Below, in pieces: positions 36,817-45,066 of a stretch of DNA of 64,000 bases; positions within the stretch are counted from its first letter, which is position 1, and every line of letters starts with the position of its first letter. Below the pieces are notes generated by a model that did not search any database, was not told the origin of the DNA, and saw only the letters and a program-made list of their open reading frames with translations. The DNA comes from Prolixibacter denitrificans (lineage in GTDB: Bacteria > Bacteroidota > Bacteroidia > Bacteroidales > Prolixibacteraceae). The DNA is taken from contig NZ_PYGC01000001.1 of NCBI RefSeq assembly GCF_003014495.1, positions 186,001 to 250,000 of the forward strand, written 5' to 3'. A program made the position numbers and the translations under genes.

Positions 36817-37013
36817 GTAGCAGCTCATTTTTAATCAGCCCCATCCCCATTAATATCACAGTTACTATATGTCCTGAAGCATAAAAAAATTGAAAAATAT
36901 TTTTTCACCACAATCATACCACACGCTGATAATCAGGCATCTAATTTTTACAGCAAAAGATAGGCATTAAAAATAGAATTCACTCTTTCCATTTTAACCT
37001 AAATGCGAAAAAT
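36817..37013 (+). promoter_or_regulatory. Gap with two palindromes ahead of the late-type genes
   Basis: 197 AT-rich bases separating replication from the structural-type genes. TGAAAAA/TTTTTCA (36891-36907) and CTGAT/ATCAG (36926-36936) are perfect palindromes of operator size. I see no clear Bacteroidota promoter pair. The position fits a regulatory switch. Confidence 0.4.
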
Positions 37014-37742
37014 ATGTCAGAAAGCACTTACCAAACAACTTTGAATGAATCGGTCCTGATGGACGTTTCAAAGATATTTTCGGCCTTTGTCGATGAATTG
37101 TCAAAGCTCATTTCATCTGTCACATTGAGCTCGACAGGTTTGGCGAAGAGTGGCATTTGGCGGTCTGTGGCGACCAAACAAAAGATTGAAACTTTAATAC
37201 ATCTACTCTCCGAATCGATGATTTTGTACGCAGAGGACGCCGCACTGAAGCATTGGAAGCGCGCGGAGCTCAAGATGAACGACAGAGCAAAAAAAGCCCT
37301 ATCATCCTCGGACAGGACTTTTAATCAGGATGAGCTGGTCCGGATATTTAACATCAACCTCAATAACCTTCCCGCATCTTCTTTTTCTGTCGATGAAGTA
37401 GAATCATTCTCATTCGACAAGCGGAAATTAAAGGCGTTTCTATCCGGCTCCTTCAATAAAGGGGTTTTATCAGTAAGGGAACGGGTAGAATCAATTACGC
37501 AGTACCTCATTGATGATATCGAATTTATTGTAAAGGAGAATATTGAGAGTGCAGGATCCATGGCAAGTATGGATTCCCATCTTCGTGAACTTATGATCTC
37601 AATGAGGTACAAACGGAACCGGGTATTTATGTCTTACCTGAATATGCTCAGTCTTTTGTCAAAGATAGCCTACATAGAGGCTATGCTGAACCGCCGCGAG
37701 ATACTCGAAACCATTATCCCAGACTATCGCTCAAAAAATTAA
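37014..37742 (+). CDS. Unknown helical protein of the satellite-like element
   Basis: A 242-residue protein I do not recognise. It reads as almost entirely alpha-helical with a serine-rich N-terminal third and charged amphipathic helices (VESITQYLIDDIEFIVKENI). It has no signal peptide, no membrane segment and no obvious catalytic motif. It is the first gene after the regulatory gap and is followed 16 bases later by another unknown, then the tape measure. A virion or assembly role is possible from position only. Confidence 0.75.
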   Translation: MSESTYQTTLNESVLMDVSKIFSAFVDELSKLISSVTLSSTGLAKSGIWRSVATKQKIETLIHLLSESMILYAEDAALKHWKRAELKMNDRAKKALSSSDRTFNQDELVRIFNINLNNLPASSFSVDEVESFSFDKRKLKAFLSGSFNKGVLSVRERVESITQYLIDDIEFIVKENIESAGSMASMDSHLRELMISMRYKRNRVFMSYLNMLSLLSKIAYIEAMLNRREILETIIPDYRSKN

Positions 37743-37758
37743 CTAAACCTACCTAATC

Positions 37759-38349
37759 ATGACAGATAAAGACCTCGATCAATACATCGAAAAGAACTAC
37801 CGAAAGTTTCTTGACTATGCCAATTTTCACGCCTCGCGTAATGGCCTGACCAATTTAGGCTCCGAGCTTCTGAATTTTGTCCTGGAGATTGTCCTGGGAG
37901 ATATGGACCGGGGGAAGGTCCTCGATTTGTTAGGGCGCAAGTACGGCAACTACAACGAGCTGCACACCTACATCCTAGGCATGATTAAAATCAACGCCTT
38001 CTCTCCCCGCTCCGACTTTCACCGGAAAGTACTCAACCGGCTCCCCATCGATGACAATGTGAATGTATCCCACCTCCTTTTAACGGATGAAACAGAGATG
38101 CAGCGGGATATCTCAGGCGATGTGGTAAGGGAAATGAACGTCTTGAGGTTATTGTCTAGTCGCGTATTGAATGACGAGGAGTTGAGGCTGTTCAATCAGA
38201 AATACATAAAGATGGACCACCTGTCTAATCTTGAGGGCAAGCAAGAGGTAATGTATAAGATAATGAACGGTGCCGATGAGAAACTAAAGGCAATGGTCAA
38301 GTTTTGCCAATTCCTTGTAAAGGATAAGGCAGCGGTAATGGAACTGTAA
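37759..38349 (+). CDS. Unknown protein with possible sigma-region-2-like helices
   Basis: A 196-residue protein not securely recognised. The N-terminal pattern (YRKFLDYANFHASRNG, then LGSELLNFVLEIVL, then HTYILGMIKINAFSPRSDFHRK) resembles the helix order of sigma-70 region 2 in small phage sigma-like proteins. The C-terminus lacks a clear region 4. It stands 12 bases ahead of the tape-measure gene. It could be a late transcription factor or an assembly protein; I cannot choose between them from the sequence. Confidence 0.7.
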   Translation: MTDKDLDQYIEKNYRKFLDYANFHASRNGLTNLGSELLNFVLEIVLGDMDRGKVLDLLGRKYGNYNELHTYILGMIKINAFSPRSDFHRKVLNRLPIDDNVNVSHLLLTDETEMQRDISGDVVREMNVLRLLSSRVLNDEELRLFNQKYIKMDHLSNLEGKQEVMYKIMNGADEKLKAMVKFCQFLVKDKAAVMEL

Positions 38350-38361
38350 AAAATAAGCATC

Positions 38362-41300
38362 ATGAGCGACACGGGAGCATTATATTTTGTTGTTGACCTT
38401 GACGTTAGGAAGCTATATGCCGATATCGAAAATGTCAATAAAAAAATCGAAAAGATGGCCGATAATTCCATTGCGCAGGGTAAGCGAATGGATGACACCT
38501 TCAGAGCTGTCGGTGGTGCCATTGCCGGGTATTTCTCTCTTCGGTCAATGGCTGAGTTTGCTAAACAAGTAGGTTCTGTACGAGGTGAGTTTGAGCAGCT
38601 GGATATCTCTTTGCAGACGATGCTCAAAAGTAAGGATAAGGCCGACAGGCTCATGCAGCAAGTGACACAGTTTGCCGCCACTACCCCATTTGAATTGAAA
38701 GATATTAGCAAAGGTACCAAGCAGCTTCTTGCATTCCAGGTAGGCGCCAATGACATTATTCCCACTCTTACAGAATTAGGTGACCTCGCATCCGGGCTGA
38801 ATACTCCACTTAGCGAGCTGATATCTGCATACGGAAAAGTGAAAGCCAAAGGTAAACTACAGGCCGAAGAGATGAACATGTTTTTGGAAAGGGGTATTCC
38901 ACTCGTTTCGGAACTGGCGAAAAAGTATGGTGTGGCCGAAAGTGCCATTTACACCATGGCCAGCCAAAGTAAAATCTCATTCCAGGACCTGCAGGATGTG
39001 CTGCATAAGCTAACGGCAGACGGCGGCATGTTTGCCGGCATGATGGAGAAGCAATCTCATTCAATCCTTGGTATGGTTTCCAACTTACAGGATAGTTGGG
39101 ATTTGATGCTGAACAACATGGGTAAAGCAAATCAAGGAATGATTTACGATACCATTGGGTTCGCCCAGACGCTGGTTGCCAACTACCAAAGCATAATTGA
39201 TATTATCAAGGTATTGATTGCTACAGCCGGAGCATATAAGGCTGCTGAAATTGTGGCCGGATTGATTGAACAGGCACAAGCTGCCGGGTCGCTGGCAAAA
39301 GCCCTGAAAGAAACAGCTATTGCACAAAAAACGCTTAACCTATTGCAGAAAGCTAGTCCTATTGGGTTAGTAGTGGGTGCATTTACAGCTCTAATTACTT
39401 CTCTTGCATTATTTGGGAAAGAAGCTGATAAAACCACTGAGAAGATTGACCAGATTAAACAGAGTGCAAAAGATGCCGCAGGTGAAGGTATCGATAAGGA
39501 GATTGCAAACATTGACGTACTTCTCGGGAAGCTGAAAAATGTAAACAATCAATCAGGAGACCGGGCGAAAGTTATCAATACCATCAATTCACAATATGGT
39601 AGTTATCTGAAGAATCTACTTACTGAAAAGACGGCCTATCAGGATATCGAGAAGGCACTGATAAACGTCAAGAATCAACTGAAAGAGAAGATTGAACTCG
39701 AAGCACTATCACAACAGGCCACTTCACTATATAAGAACGTCCGGAAATATCAGAGCCTGATTGATGAGGTATCAAAGATGAGTGTTGATAAGTTCAATAA
39801 AGAATTTGTGGGCAAGAATAAAGACCTCATAAAGGATGTTATGGGTAAATACGCTGTTGGAGGCTCGATCGTTGAAGGTGTGCAGGGAGCATTTAGGCAG
39901 CAATTCATAGATAACATCCAATACATTTTAAAGAGATTCAAAGACGAATACAACAAAATCATAAAGGACATCAATGACCGGACATCCGGGAAAGGTAACG
40001 GAGGTGGAGGTGGCGGCGGTGTACCCGGGTTCGATGAGGATAAATTCAAAGCCCAATTAAAAGCTGCGAAAAAGGATTACCAGGATTATGCAAGCCTTAT
40101 TTCAGAGGAGTCAAGAAAGCAGTATGTGGCAGATTCAAAATATGTCACTGAAGGCAAAAAGACTTTTGAAGATTACCTAAAAGACCTGTATGAGAAGGCA
40201 AAGACTATCGGGGAGAAGATCCAGATTGAAATATTTGCAGCCGGTGAAGGCATTAAACTGAACTCTTCACCCATCCCGAAAAAATTGACGCCAAAAACCG
40301 GCTCTCAATTGTCGGGTGGTTTGAGTAATACGAAACAGGGGCTCGAAACTCAGAAGTTGCTTTCTCAGGCAAACCTAAAGGTAGAAAAGCAAATCACCGA
40401 AGAGAAGAAACGTCAGCAGAAGATATTTGAAAAGAATATGCAGACGCTCGACAATATGCTTTATGCCACCGGGCATCTGGTTGCTAAATATTCTCAACAG
40501 CTTGGCCTCACAGAGGACCAGTCGAAAGTTTTACAGGATGGTCTGAACGCTATGAGCGGCATCGCCGATATCGCCCGGGGTGACGTATTGGGAGGTAGTA
40601 TCAAGATAATTGATTCAATGCTTTCACAATTCCTAAAGGCGAATGAAGCTATTTCGGTGCACTACGAGAATGTTCAGAAGAACATCGAGAAGTTGGTCAA
40701 TTCTGTCAATATTGCGAACGAAGCCCTCGCAAATATTGGCTCCAGGAATATCCGTCAAAATTTGGCCCTCATCAATAGTCAAATATCAAGCCTGACAAAA
40801 GAAGCTGCGAATCTGGCAAAACAACTCGATGGTCAATATTCAGGCAGGCGAAACTATACTGGTAACTCAGGCTCTACTGCCGTCAGTTATTATGGTATTG
40901 TACGTGATGAGGTGGCCAGCCTTGAAGAGAGTATTAAAACACTTTCAAGTAGGTTGCTTTCTGAGAGCATTTCCGACGACCAGCGCAAAGCGATTGAAGC
41001 CATTTTACAAAGCTACAACGAGCTAAAGGCGCAAATGGATTCAATGACGCAGGATATCACCGGTACCACTGTTCAGGATTTGGCCGATTCAATTGCCCAG
41101 GCTTTCATTGACGGAACGGATGCGGCTGAATCATGGGGAAAAGCTGTTGACAATATTATCCGGAAGGTCATCATTGACCAATTAACGGCAAAGTTACTTA
41201 CCAAGCCTATTCAGGATGCAATTGACCAGCTGGTGTCTGATACACAAGGTGGATTGACTACGCAGGAAGCTGATAAATTCAAACAATCGATTCAGAATAT

Positions 41301-41634
41301 TGCCGACCAGGTAGGACCAGCATTTGAACAAGCTCAACAGGCTCTTGCAGATATTGGAATCAATATCAGCTCAACTGCAGATGCTGCTTCAGGATTAGCC
41401 GGACAGGTTAGCCGGTCCATTACCGAAGATACTGCTTCTGAACTGGTAGGATTATGGAACCGGACAGCTTTAGATACCCGGGCGATACGCGACAATTCAA
41501 AGTTGGCCATCACTCATCTGGCAAAGATTGAGGCGAATACCGGTACAATTGCAAGAAACAGTGATTATCTGAAAAAGCTGGATTCTATCGATTCCAGACT
41601 AGCGAAGCTAAGCACAAGCGGAAGCAGAATATAA
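38362..41634 (+). CDS. Phage tail tape-measure protein
   Basis: A 1090-residue tape-measure protein. The N-terminal tape-measure domain (about 60-260) shows FAATTPFELKDISKGTKQLL, LGDLASGLNTPLSELISAYG and GIPLVSELAKKYGV, typical of the family. A hydrophobic stretch (about 275-355) follows, as is usual for the part that enters the cell membrane. Long coiled-coil segments, a poly-glycine linker (about 545-553) and a C-terminal helical end (ITHLAKIEANTGTIARNSDYL) complete it. In phages it fixes tail length and helps DNA entry. No tail tube, chaperone or baseplate gene accompanies it. Confidence 0.93.
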   Translation: MSDTGALYFVVDLDVRKLYADIENVNKKIEKMADNSIAQGKRMDDTFRAVGGAIAGYFSLRSMAEFAKQVGSVRGEFEQLDISLQTMLKSKDKADRLMQQVTQFAATTPFELKDISKGTKQLLAFQVGANDIIPTLTELGDLASGLNTPLSELISAYGKVKAKGKLQAEEMNMFLERGIPLVSELAKKYGVAESAIYTMASQSKISFQDLQDVLHKLTADGGMFAGMMEKQSHSILGMVSNLQDSWDLMLNNMGKANQGMIYDTIGFAQTLVANYQSIIDIIKVLIATAGAYKAAEIVAGLIEQAQAAGSLAKALKETAIAQKTLNLLQKASPIGLVVGAFTALITSLALFGKEADKTTEKIDQIKQSAKDAAGEGIDKEIANIDVLLGKLKNVNNQSGDRAKVINTINSQYGSYLKNLLTEKTAYQDIEKALINVKNQLKEKIELEALSQQATSLYKNVRKYQSLIDEVSKMSVDKFNKEFVGKNKDLIKDVMGKYAVGGSIVEGVQGAFRQQFIDNIQYILKRFKDEYNKIIKDINDRTSGKGNGGGGGGGVPGFDEDKFKAQLKAAKKDYQDYASLISEESRKQYVADSKYVTEGKKTFEDYLKDLYEKAKTIGEKIQIEIFAAGEGIKLNSSPIPKKLTPKTGSQLSGGLSNTKQGLETQKLLSQANLKVEKQITEEKKRQQKIFEKNMQTLDNMLYATGHLVAKYSQQLGLTEDQSKVLQDGLNAMSGIADIARGDVLGGSIKIIDSMLSQFLKANEAISVHYENVQKNIEKLVNSVNIANEALANIGSRNIRQNLALINSQISSLTKEAANLAKQLDGQYSGRRNYTGNSGSTAVSYYGIVRDEVASLEESIKTLSSRLLSESISDDQRKAIEAILQSYNELKAQMDSMTQDITGTTVQDLADSIAQAFIDGTDAAESWGKAVDNIIRKVIIDQLTAKLLTKPIQDAIDQLVSDTQGGLTTQEADKFKQSIQNIADQVGPAFEQAQQALADIGINISSTADAASGLAGQVSRSITEDTASELVGLWNRTALDTRAIRDNSKLAITHLAKIEANTGTIARNSDYLKKLDSIDSRLAKLSTSGSRI

Positions 41635-41644
41635 TCAGGCAGCA

Positions 41645-42313
41645 ATGCCGAAAATTGAAATAATCATGGACAGTAAACAAATCATTGAAACAGACGAAAA
41701 GTCAATCAATTTCGTATTAACAAGCATTCAATCCGACATCAACAGCCTGAATAAGGGTATAATCGGATTATTGGTTGAGGACGGTATCACTCCAACCGCT
41801 GAACTAGTAAGCCGAATCATCAACGAAGGAGTTGAGGTGATTCGAAATGTGCTACTGGAGCGGTGTGACAAAGACATTAAACGTCTGAAAATTCGCAGCA
41901 AAACGATTGAGGAATCAATGCGTAATGATGCGAGGCAACTTGCGGACCGGTATCAAACTGCCGTGTATTCCATCAATAACGCTTTTGCAAGGACATCAGG
42001 CAGTATTAACCAGATGACCGGTCAAACTTACAGCACTCAGCAGGCCTTTGCAGTTGAGAACGGGAAAGCGGTCATTTTGGAGGACTTCAGACAGCAGGTA
42101 GAGCAAGACTTCACTTATGAGGTAAAAAGCAAAAATCAGGCGGATTTATGGGAAATGCTTGGACGGTTCGCTGAATCTTACAACCAGGTAAACAAAGCGG
42201 CTGAACGTGCTGGAATTATGCCGGTAATGGTTGACGACTTCGGCTCCGGATTTCGGTTAAAGAATGATTCGGATGAAATAGAACCGGATCCTCGAGTATT
42301 GAATCTTGTTTAA
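41645..42313 (+). CDS. Unknown protein downstream of the tape measure
   Basis: A 222-residue soluble protein that I do not recognise. Helical segments with regular charged residues (RCDKDIKRLKIRSKTIEESM) suggest a coiled coil around residues 75-115. The middle has a Thr/Ser/Gln-rich stretch (SINQMTGQTYSTQQAF). It starts 10 bases after the tape-measure stop and is followed by a 71-residue gene. It lies where a tail-assembly or tail-completion protein would be in a phage, but there is no sequence proof. Confidence 0.75.
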   Translation: MPKIEIIMDSKQIIETDEKSINFVLTSIQSDINSLNKGIIGLLVEDGITPTAELVSRIINEGVEVIRNVLLERCDKDIKRLKIRSKTIEESMRNDARQLADRYQTAVYSINNAFARTSGSINQMTGQTYSTQQAFAVENGKAVILEDFRQQVEQDFTYEVKSKNQADLWEMLGRFAESYNQVNKAAERAGIMPVMVDDFGSGFRLKNDSDEIEPDPRVLNLV

Positions 42314-42331
42314 CAAAAAAATATAAGAGAT

Positions 42332-42547
42332 ATGAATATTAGTTTGATGAAAAAAATCGTCAGAGAAGTTGACAAGAATCAAATTCCCGAAAGCTTTCTA
42401 AAGGGCCGGACCATCGAATCTGAGGCCGATTTAAGCGCAGTAGTGGAATCCTACCGGGAAACCGTCGGGACTGTTAAATCGGTCAAAAGCGATGAAGATT
42501 TGAATAAAGATATTCAAGAATGGGCCGCAAAAGGTAGCGATAAATGA
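42332..42547 (+). CDS. Small unknown acidic protein
   Basis: 71 residues, without signal peptide or membrane helix, rich in Glu, Asp, Lys and Ser (TIESEADLSAVVESYRETVG). It starts 18 bases after the preceding gene and is followed by a small hairpin at 42551-42568. A regulator or chaperone-like protein is possible; nothing in the sequence decides. Confidence 0.6.
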   Translation: MNISLMKKIVREVDKNQIPESFLKGRTIESEADLSAVVESYRETVGTVKSVKSDEDLNKDIQEWAAKGSDK

Positions 42548-42550
42548 TTT

Positions 42551-42568
42551 GAAGGGGATTTCCCCTTC
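42551..42568 (+). terminator. Short hairpin between small unknown gene and MuF-like gene
   Basis: GAAGGGGA and TCCCCTTC form a perfect palindrome around TT, followed by TTCAATCT. It may be a weak terminator or a processing site inside the operon. Confidence 0.45.
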
Positions 42569-42588
42569 TTCAATCTCACATCTAACGG

Positions 42589-43752
42589 ATGAACGACTTC
42601 GAAAAAAAACACATTAACAACGCCCTCCGGAATGCTAGTTTGATTGGGCGTCTTTATGATGATTTGGTGAAAAAAATGGCCCGGTTGCTTAGTCAGTATA
42701 AGCCTACCGGGGCAAAATCAGTGTGGGATGGAAACAAGGCCCTTGAGCGGAAACTTGACCAACTCCTGCAGTCGTTTGGCGTGACACTTACCGGGCACCT
42801 GAAAGAGATGATTGAGAAAGATTGGGAGCTGGCAGAACAAAAGAACGACGAGCTGGTAAAGAATCTTCTCAAGGGTTCAACTGTTACGGTTGCCGGCGTT
42901 GTGGTTTACGATTTATTCAACCGGAAAAGGCCGGGCAAGTCGGTCCGTGTAATACTCAAGAGCATCAAAAACCTTTTCAAAAGGAAAAAATCAGATGTGA
43001 AGCTGTCGGATGTGATGGCGGCCCCCCGCCGGAGAGAAGCCCTATTGCAGTTTTTGAACAGGAAAGAGGGAGGCATGGGCCTTTCTGAGCGTGTCTGGAA
43101 GCTCACAAAGCTAAACAAGTCCATGATTGAGGAGTTGCTCCATAATAATATCATCCAGGGAGGCAGCGCGGCCCAAAATGCAACCCATCTAAAAAAGTAC
43201 CTCAATAATCCGGACATGTACTTCCGGCGGGTGAGAAATAAGAAAACAGGTAAGCTGGAATTGTCAGCCAGAGCAAAAGAATTTCACCCAGGGCGAGGTG
43301 TATACCGGTCCAGTTATCAGAACGCGTTGAGGCTGGCCCAAACCGAAACAAACATGGGTTACAGGATGGCCGACCATAACCGCTGGAAGAATAATCCTAC
43401 GGTTGTAGGCTTCGAGGTAAAAACTTCGCATAACCACCCCACAGAGGATATGTGTGATGACCTGAAGGGAGAATATCCAAAGGACTTCATTTTTACAGGC
43501 TGGCATCCAAAGTGTATTTGCTATGCGGTCCCCGTTATGCTGTCAGATAAAGAATTTGAATCGCATGAAGATGCAATTCTCACCGGTCAAGAGCCGAAAA
43601 TCAACAGCAAAAACCGTGTAAGGTCAGTGCCGGCCGGATTTAATCGATGGATAAAAAGCAAGGCTAAGGCATCAAAGGGGTGGAAAAATCAACCGTACTT
43701 CATCCGGGACAACTTCAAGGGAGGCAAGATAGAAGGAGGTTTGAGGTTATAG
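42589..43752 (+). CDS. MuF/SPP1-gp7-like phage head morphogenesis protein
   Basis: A 387-residue minor-capsid-type protein. The N-terminal half is helical and basic. The MuF-like domain (about 220-325) contains YRSSYQNALRLAQTETNMGY, RMADHNRW, then VVGFEVKTSHNHPTEDMCDD and GWHPKCICYAVPV, with the Cys/His pattern of the family. In phages such proteins sit at the portal and are made next to it, and some enter the host. Here no portal gene is present. The C-terminal tail (RSVPAGFNRWIKSKAKASKGW) is basic. I see no toxin domain fused to it. Confidence 0.85.
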   Translation: MNDFEKKHINNALRNASLIGRLYDDLVKKMARLLSQYKPTGAKSVWDGNKALERKLDQLLQSFGVTLTGHLKEMIEKDWELAEQKNDELVKNLLKGSTVTVAGVVVYDLFNRKRPGKSVRVILKSIKNLFKRKKSDVKLSDVMAAPRRREALLQFLNRKEGGMGLSERVWKLTKLNKSMIEELLHNNIIQGGSAAQNATHLKKYLNNPDMYFRRVRNKKTGKLELSARAKEFHPGRGVYRSSYQNALRLAQTETNMGYRMADHNRWKNNPTVVGFEVKTSHNHPTEDMCDDLKGEYPKDFIFTGWHPKCICYAVPVMLSDKEFESHEDAILTGQEPKINSKNRVRSVPAGFNRWIKSKAKASKGWKNQPYFIRDNFKGGKIEGGLRL

Positions 43753-43841
43753 AAATAAAAAAGCCTGTGGCCGAAACTTATCAGTGAAGACCTGATGTTG
43801 AAGCGTAACAGGATGCAATATTCACAAAAACGTTTTAACAA

Positions 43842-44591
43842 ATGGAGTTATCAAAATTAAGTAACGAGGAAAAAGGGAACCTGGCCATTGAGCTGGTTAA
43901 GTCCCTAAAATCAGATGGCGCTGACATCAGCACGCTAAAAGACGAGCTTCTCTCTGTCGATTTAAAACCGGATGACAGTGGAAGGGTAAGATCAGGAACC
44001 AACCGGATTAAGCTCGGCCAACTAGAAAACGATATTCGCAGAGCCGTTGAGTTTATTAATGGCCCCCTGCATTCGGCATTTGACAGTTTGGGCGTTGAAT
44101 TCTCATTCGAGTTGGTGAAAGATGTTTTTTCTGGCGGCAGCAAGTTCGGTGAATTATTCAACAGCAAACTACACAAGGACCTTTCTTTGATGTCTATTCC
44201 GGCATCCAGAACACTAATTGAGAATTCGGCCAGAGACGGGCTCCAGGAATTCAATAATGTTGTCAGTGATGGCAGGAGTCGGTTCGGATATAGCGTGTTC
44301 GATTTCATCACTTTTGAGGATGGATCTGCAGTGTTTTCCGATGACGGGATGAACCATCTCCAGGATGAATGCGGTATTTTCCTTTCAGACCCAGAAGAAA
44401 TCAGTCTTTATTCTGCCCATCTCAAAGCATGTGACGCACTGAACGACCTATTCGGCGGCTACGCCCGTATGGATTGGCATAAGATATTTGATTTTGAAAA
44501 GGACGGCACGTTTAAACCTTCCCCGGTGTATTATGACGTGCTGTTGAACGGTATCAAAAACGCAAAAGGCAAGAACGATGGAAAAGACTGA
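43842..44591 (+). CDS. Unknown protein after the MuF-like gene
   Basis: A 249-residue soluble protein I do not recognise. The N-terminus is helical (LSNEEKGNLAIELVKSLKSD); the middle contains LISxxx-like hydrophobic strands and FGYSVFDFITFEDGSAVFSDDG. It overlaps the next small gene by 14 bases, so the two are coupled. It starts 89 bases after the MuF-like gene. A capsid-associated role is conceivable, but it does not look like an HK97-type major capsid protein. Confidence 0.72.
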   Translation: MELSKLSNEEKGNLAIELVKSLKSDGADISTLKDELLSVDLKPDDSGRVRSGTNRIKLGQLENDIRRAVEFINGPLHSAFDSLGVEFSFELVKDVFSGGSKFGELFNSKLHKDLSLMSIPASRTLIENSARDGLQEFNNVVSDGRSRFGYSVFDFITFEDGSAVFSDDGMNHLQDECGIFLSDPEEISLYSAHLKACDALNDLFGGYARMDWHKIFDFEKDGTFKPSPVYYDVLLNGIKNAKGKNDGKD

Positions 44592-44826
44592 ATCGCAACA
44601 GATAGCGGAAATCATTGACAACGGCACCCAGAAAATAGCTGAGGCGTCCGGAAAGAAGTACAAGCCGATTGAATTCGAGCAGGAGAAACAGCCCACAGAA
44701 GAAGAGCGACAGCAGCTCAGTGATAAGGTTGTAGGGCAAATAAAGGAGGGTGAAAAAGAAGAGGAAAAAAAGATGGCCGAGCATGTGAAAATGTTTGGGG
44801 AAAAGCCGAAAAATGTTTTCTGGTAG
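44578..44826 (+). CDS. Small highly charged unknown protein
   Basis: 82 residues, dominated by Glu and Lys (EQEKQPTEEERQQLSDKVVGQ, KEGEKEEEKKMAEHVK), probably one long helix. It overlaps the preceding gene by 14 bases. Scaffold-like or chaperone-like proteins of phages share this composition, but this is compositional resemblance only. Confidence 0.65.
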   Translation: MEKTESQQIAEIIDNGTQKIAEASGKKYKPIEFEQEKQPTEEERQQLSDKVVGQIKEGEKEEEKKMAEHVKMFGEKPKNVFW

Positions 44827-44979
44827 AATCATCCCCATGGCCATAAATCCGTCAATGCGGTGCAAAAATGGGTTTAATGAAGCATTGATTTTAACCAAAC
44901 AGCAAATATTCAATCGGTTAAGGTTTTAAATAATAGTCTACACACGCCCATTTTTCAGGTCTTCATGATTATTTCAATA

Positions 44980-45020
44980 GGTAATGGCCGGCACAATCAT
45001 AATATGCCGGCCCGCTTACC
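44980..45020. repeat. GC-rich inverted repeat ahead of the small terminase gene
   Basis: GGCCGGCA (44986-44993) and TGCCGGCC (45005-45012) form a perfect 8-bp palindrome. It is extended by GGTAA (44980-44984) and TTACC (45016-45020) across small unequal spacers. No T-tract follows. In this AT-rich stretch it stands out and lies 47 bases before terS, so a packaging site, operator or origin are candidates. Confidence 0.55.
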
Positions 45021-45066
45021 GCTATCGACTCAAATCTATTTTAAGTAAACGCAAAGCTCGAACGAC

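Noticed and set aside
38196-38948. 250-codon minus-strand frame opposite the tape-measure start
   Set aside because: It is a serine- and leucine-rich shadow of the coding strand and spans the junction of two genuine plus-strand genes.
44837-44929. 30-codon plus-strand frame 10 bases after the charged protein gene
   Set aside because: It could encode a small basic peptide, but there is no ribosome site, no recognisable character and no independent support.
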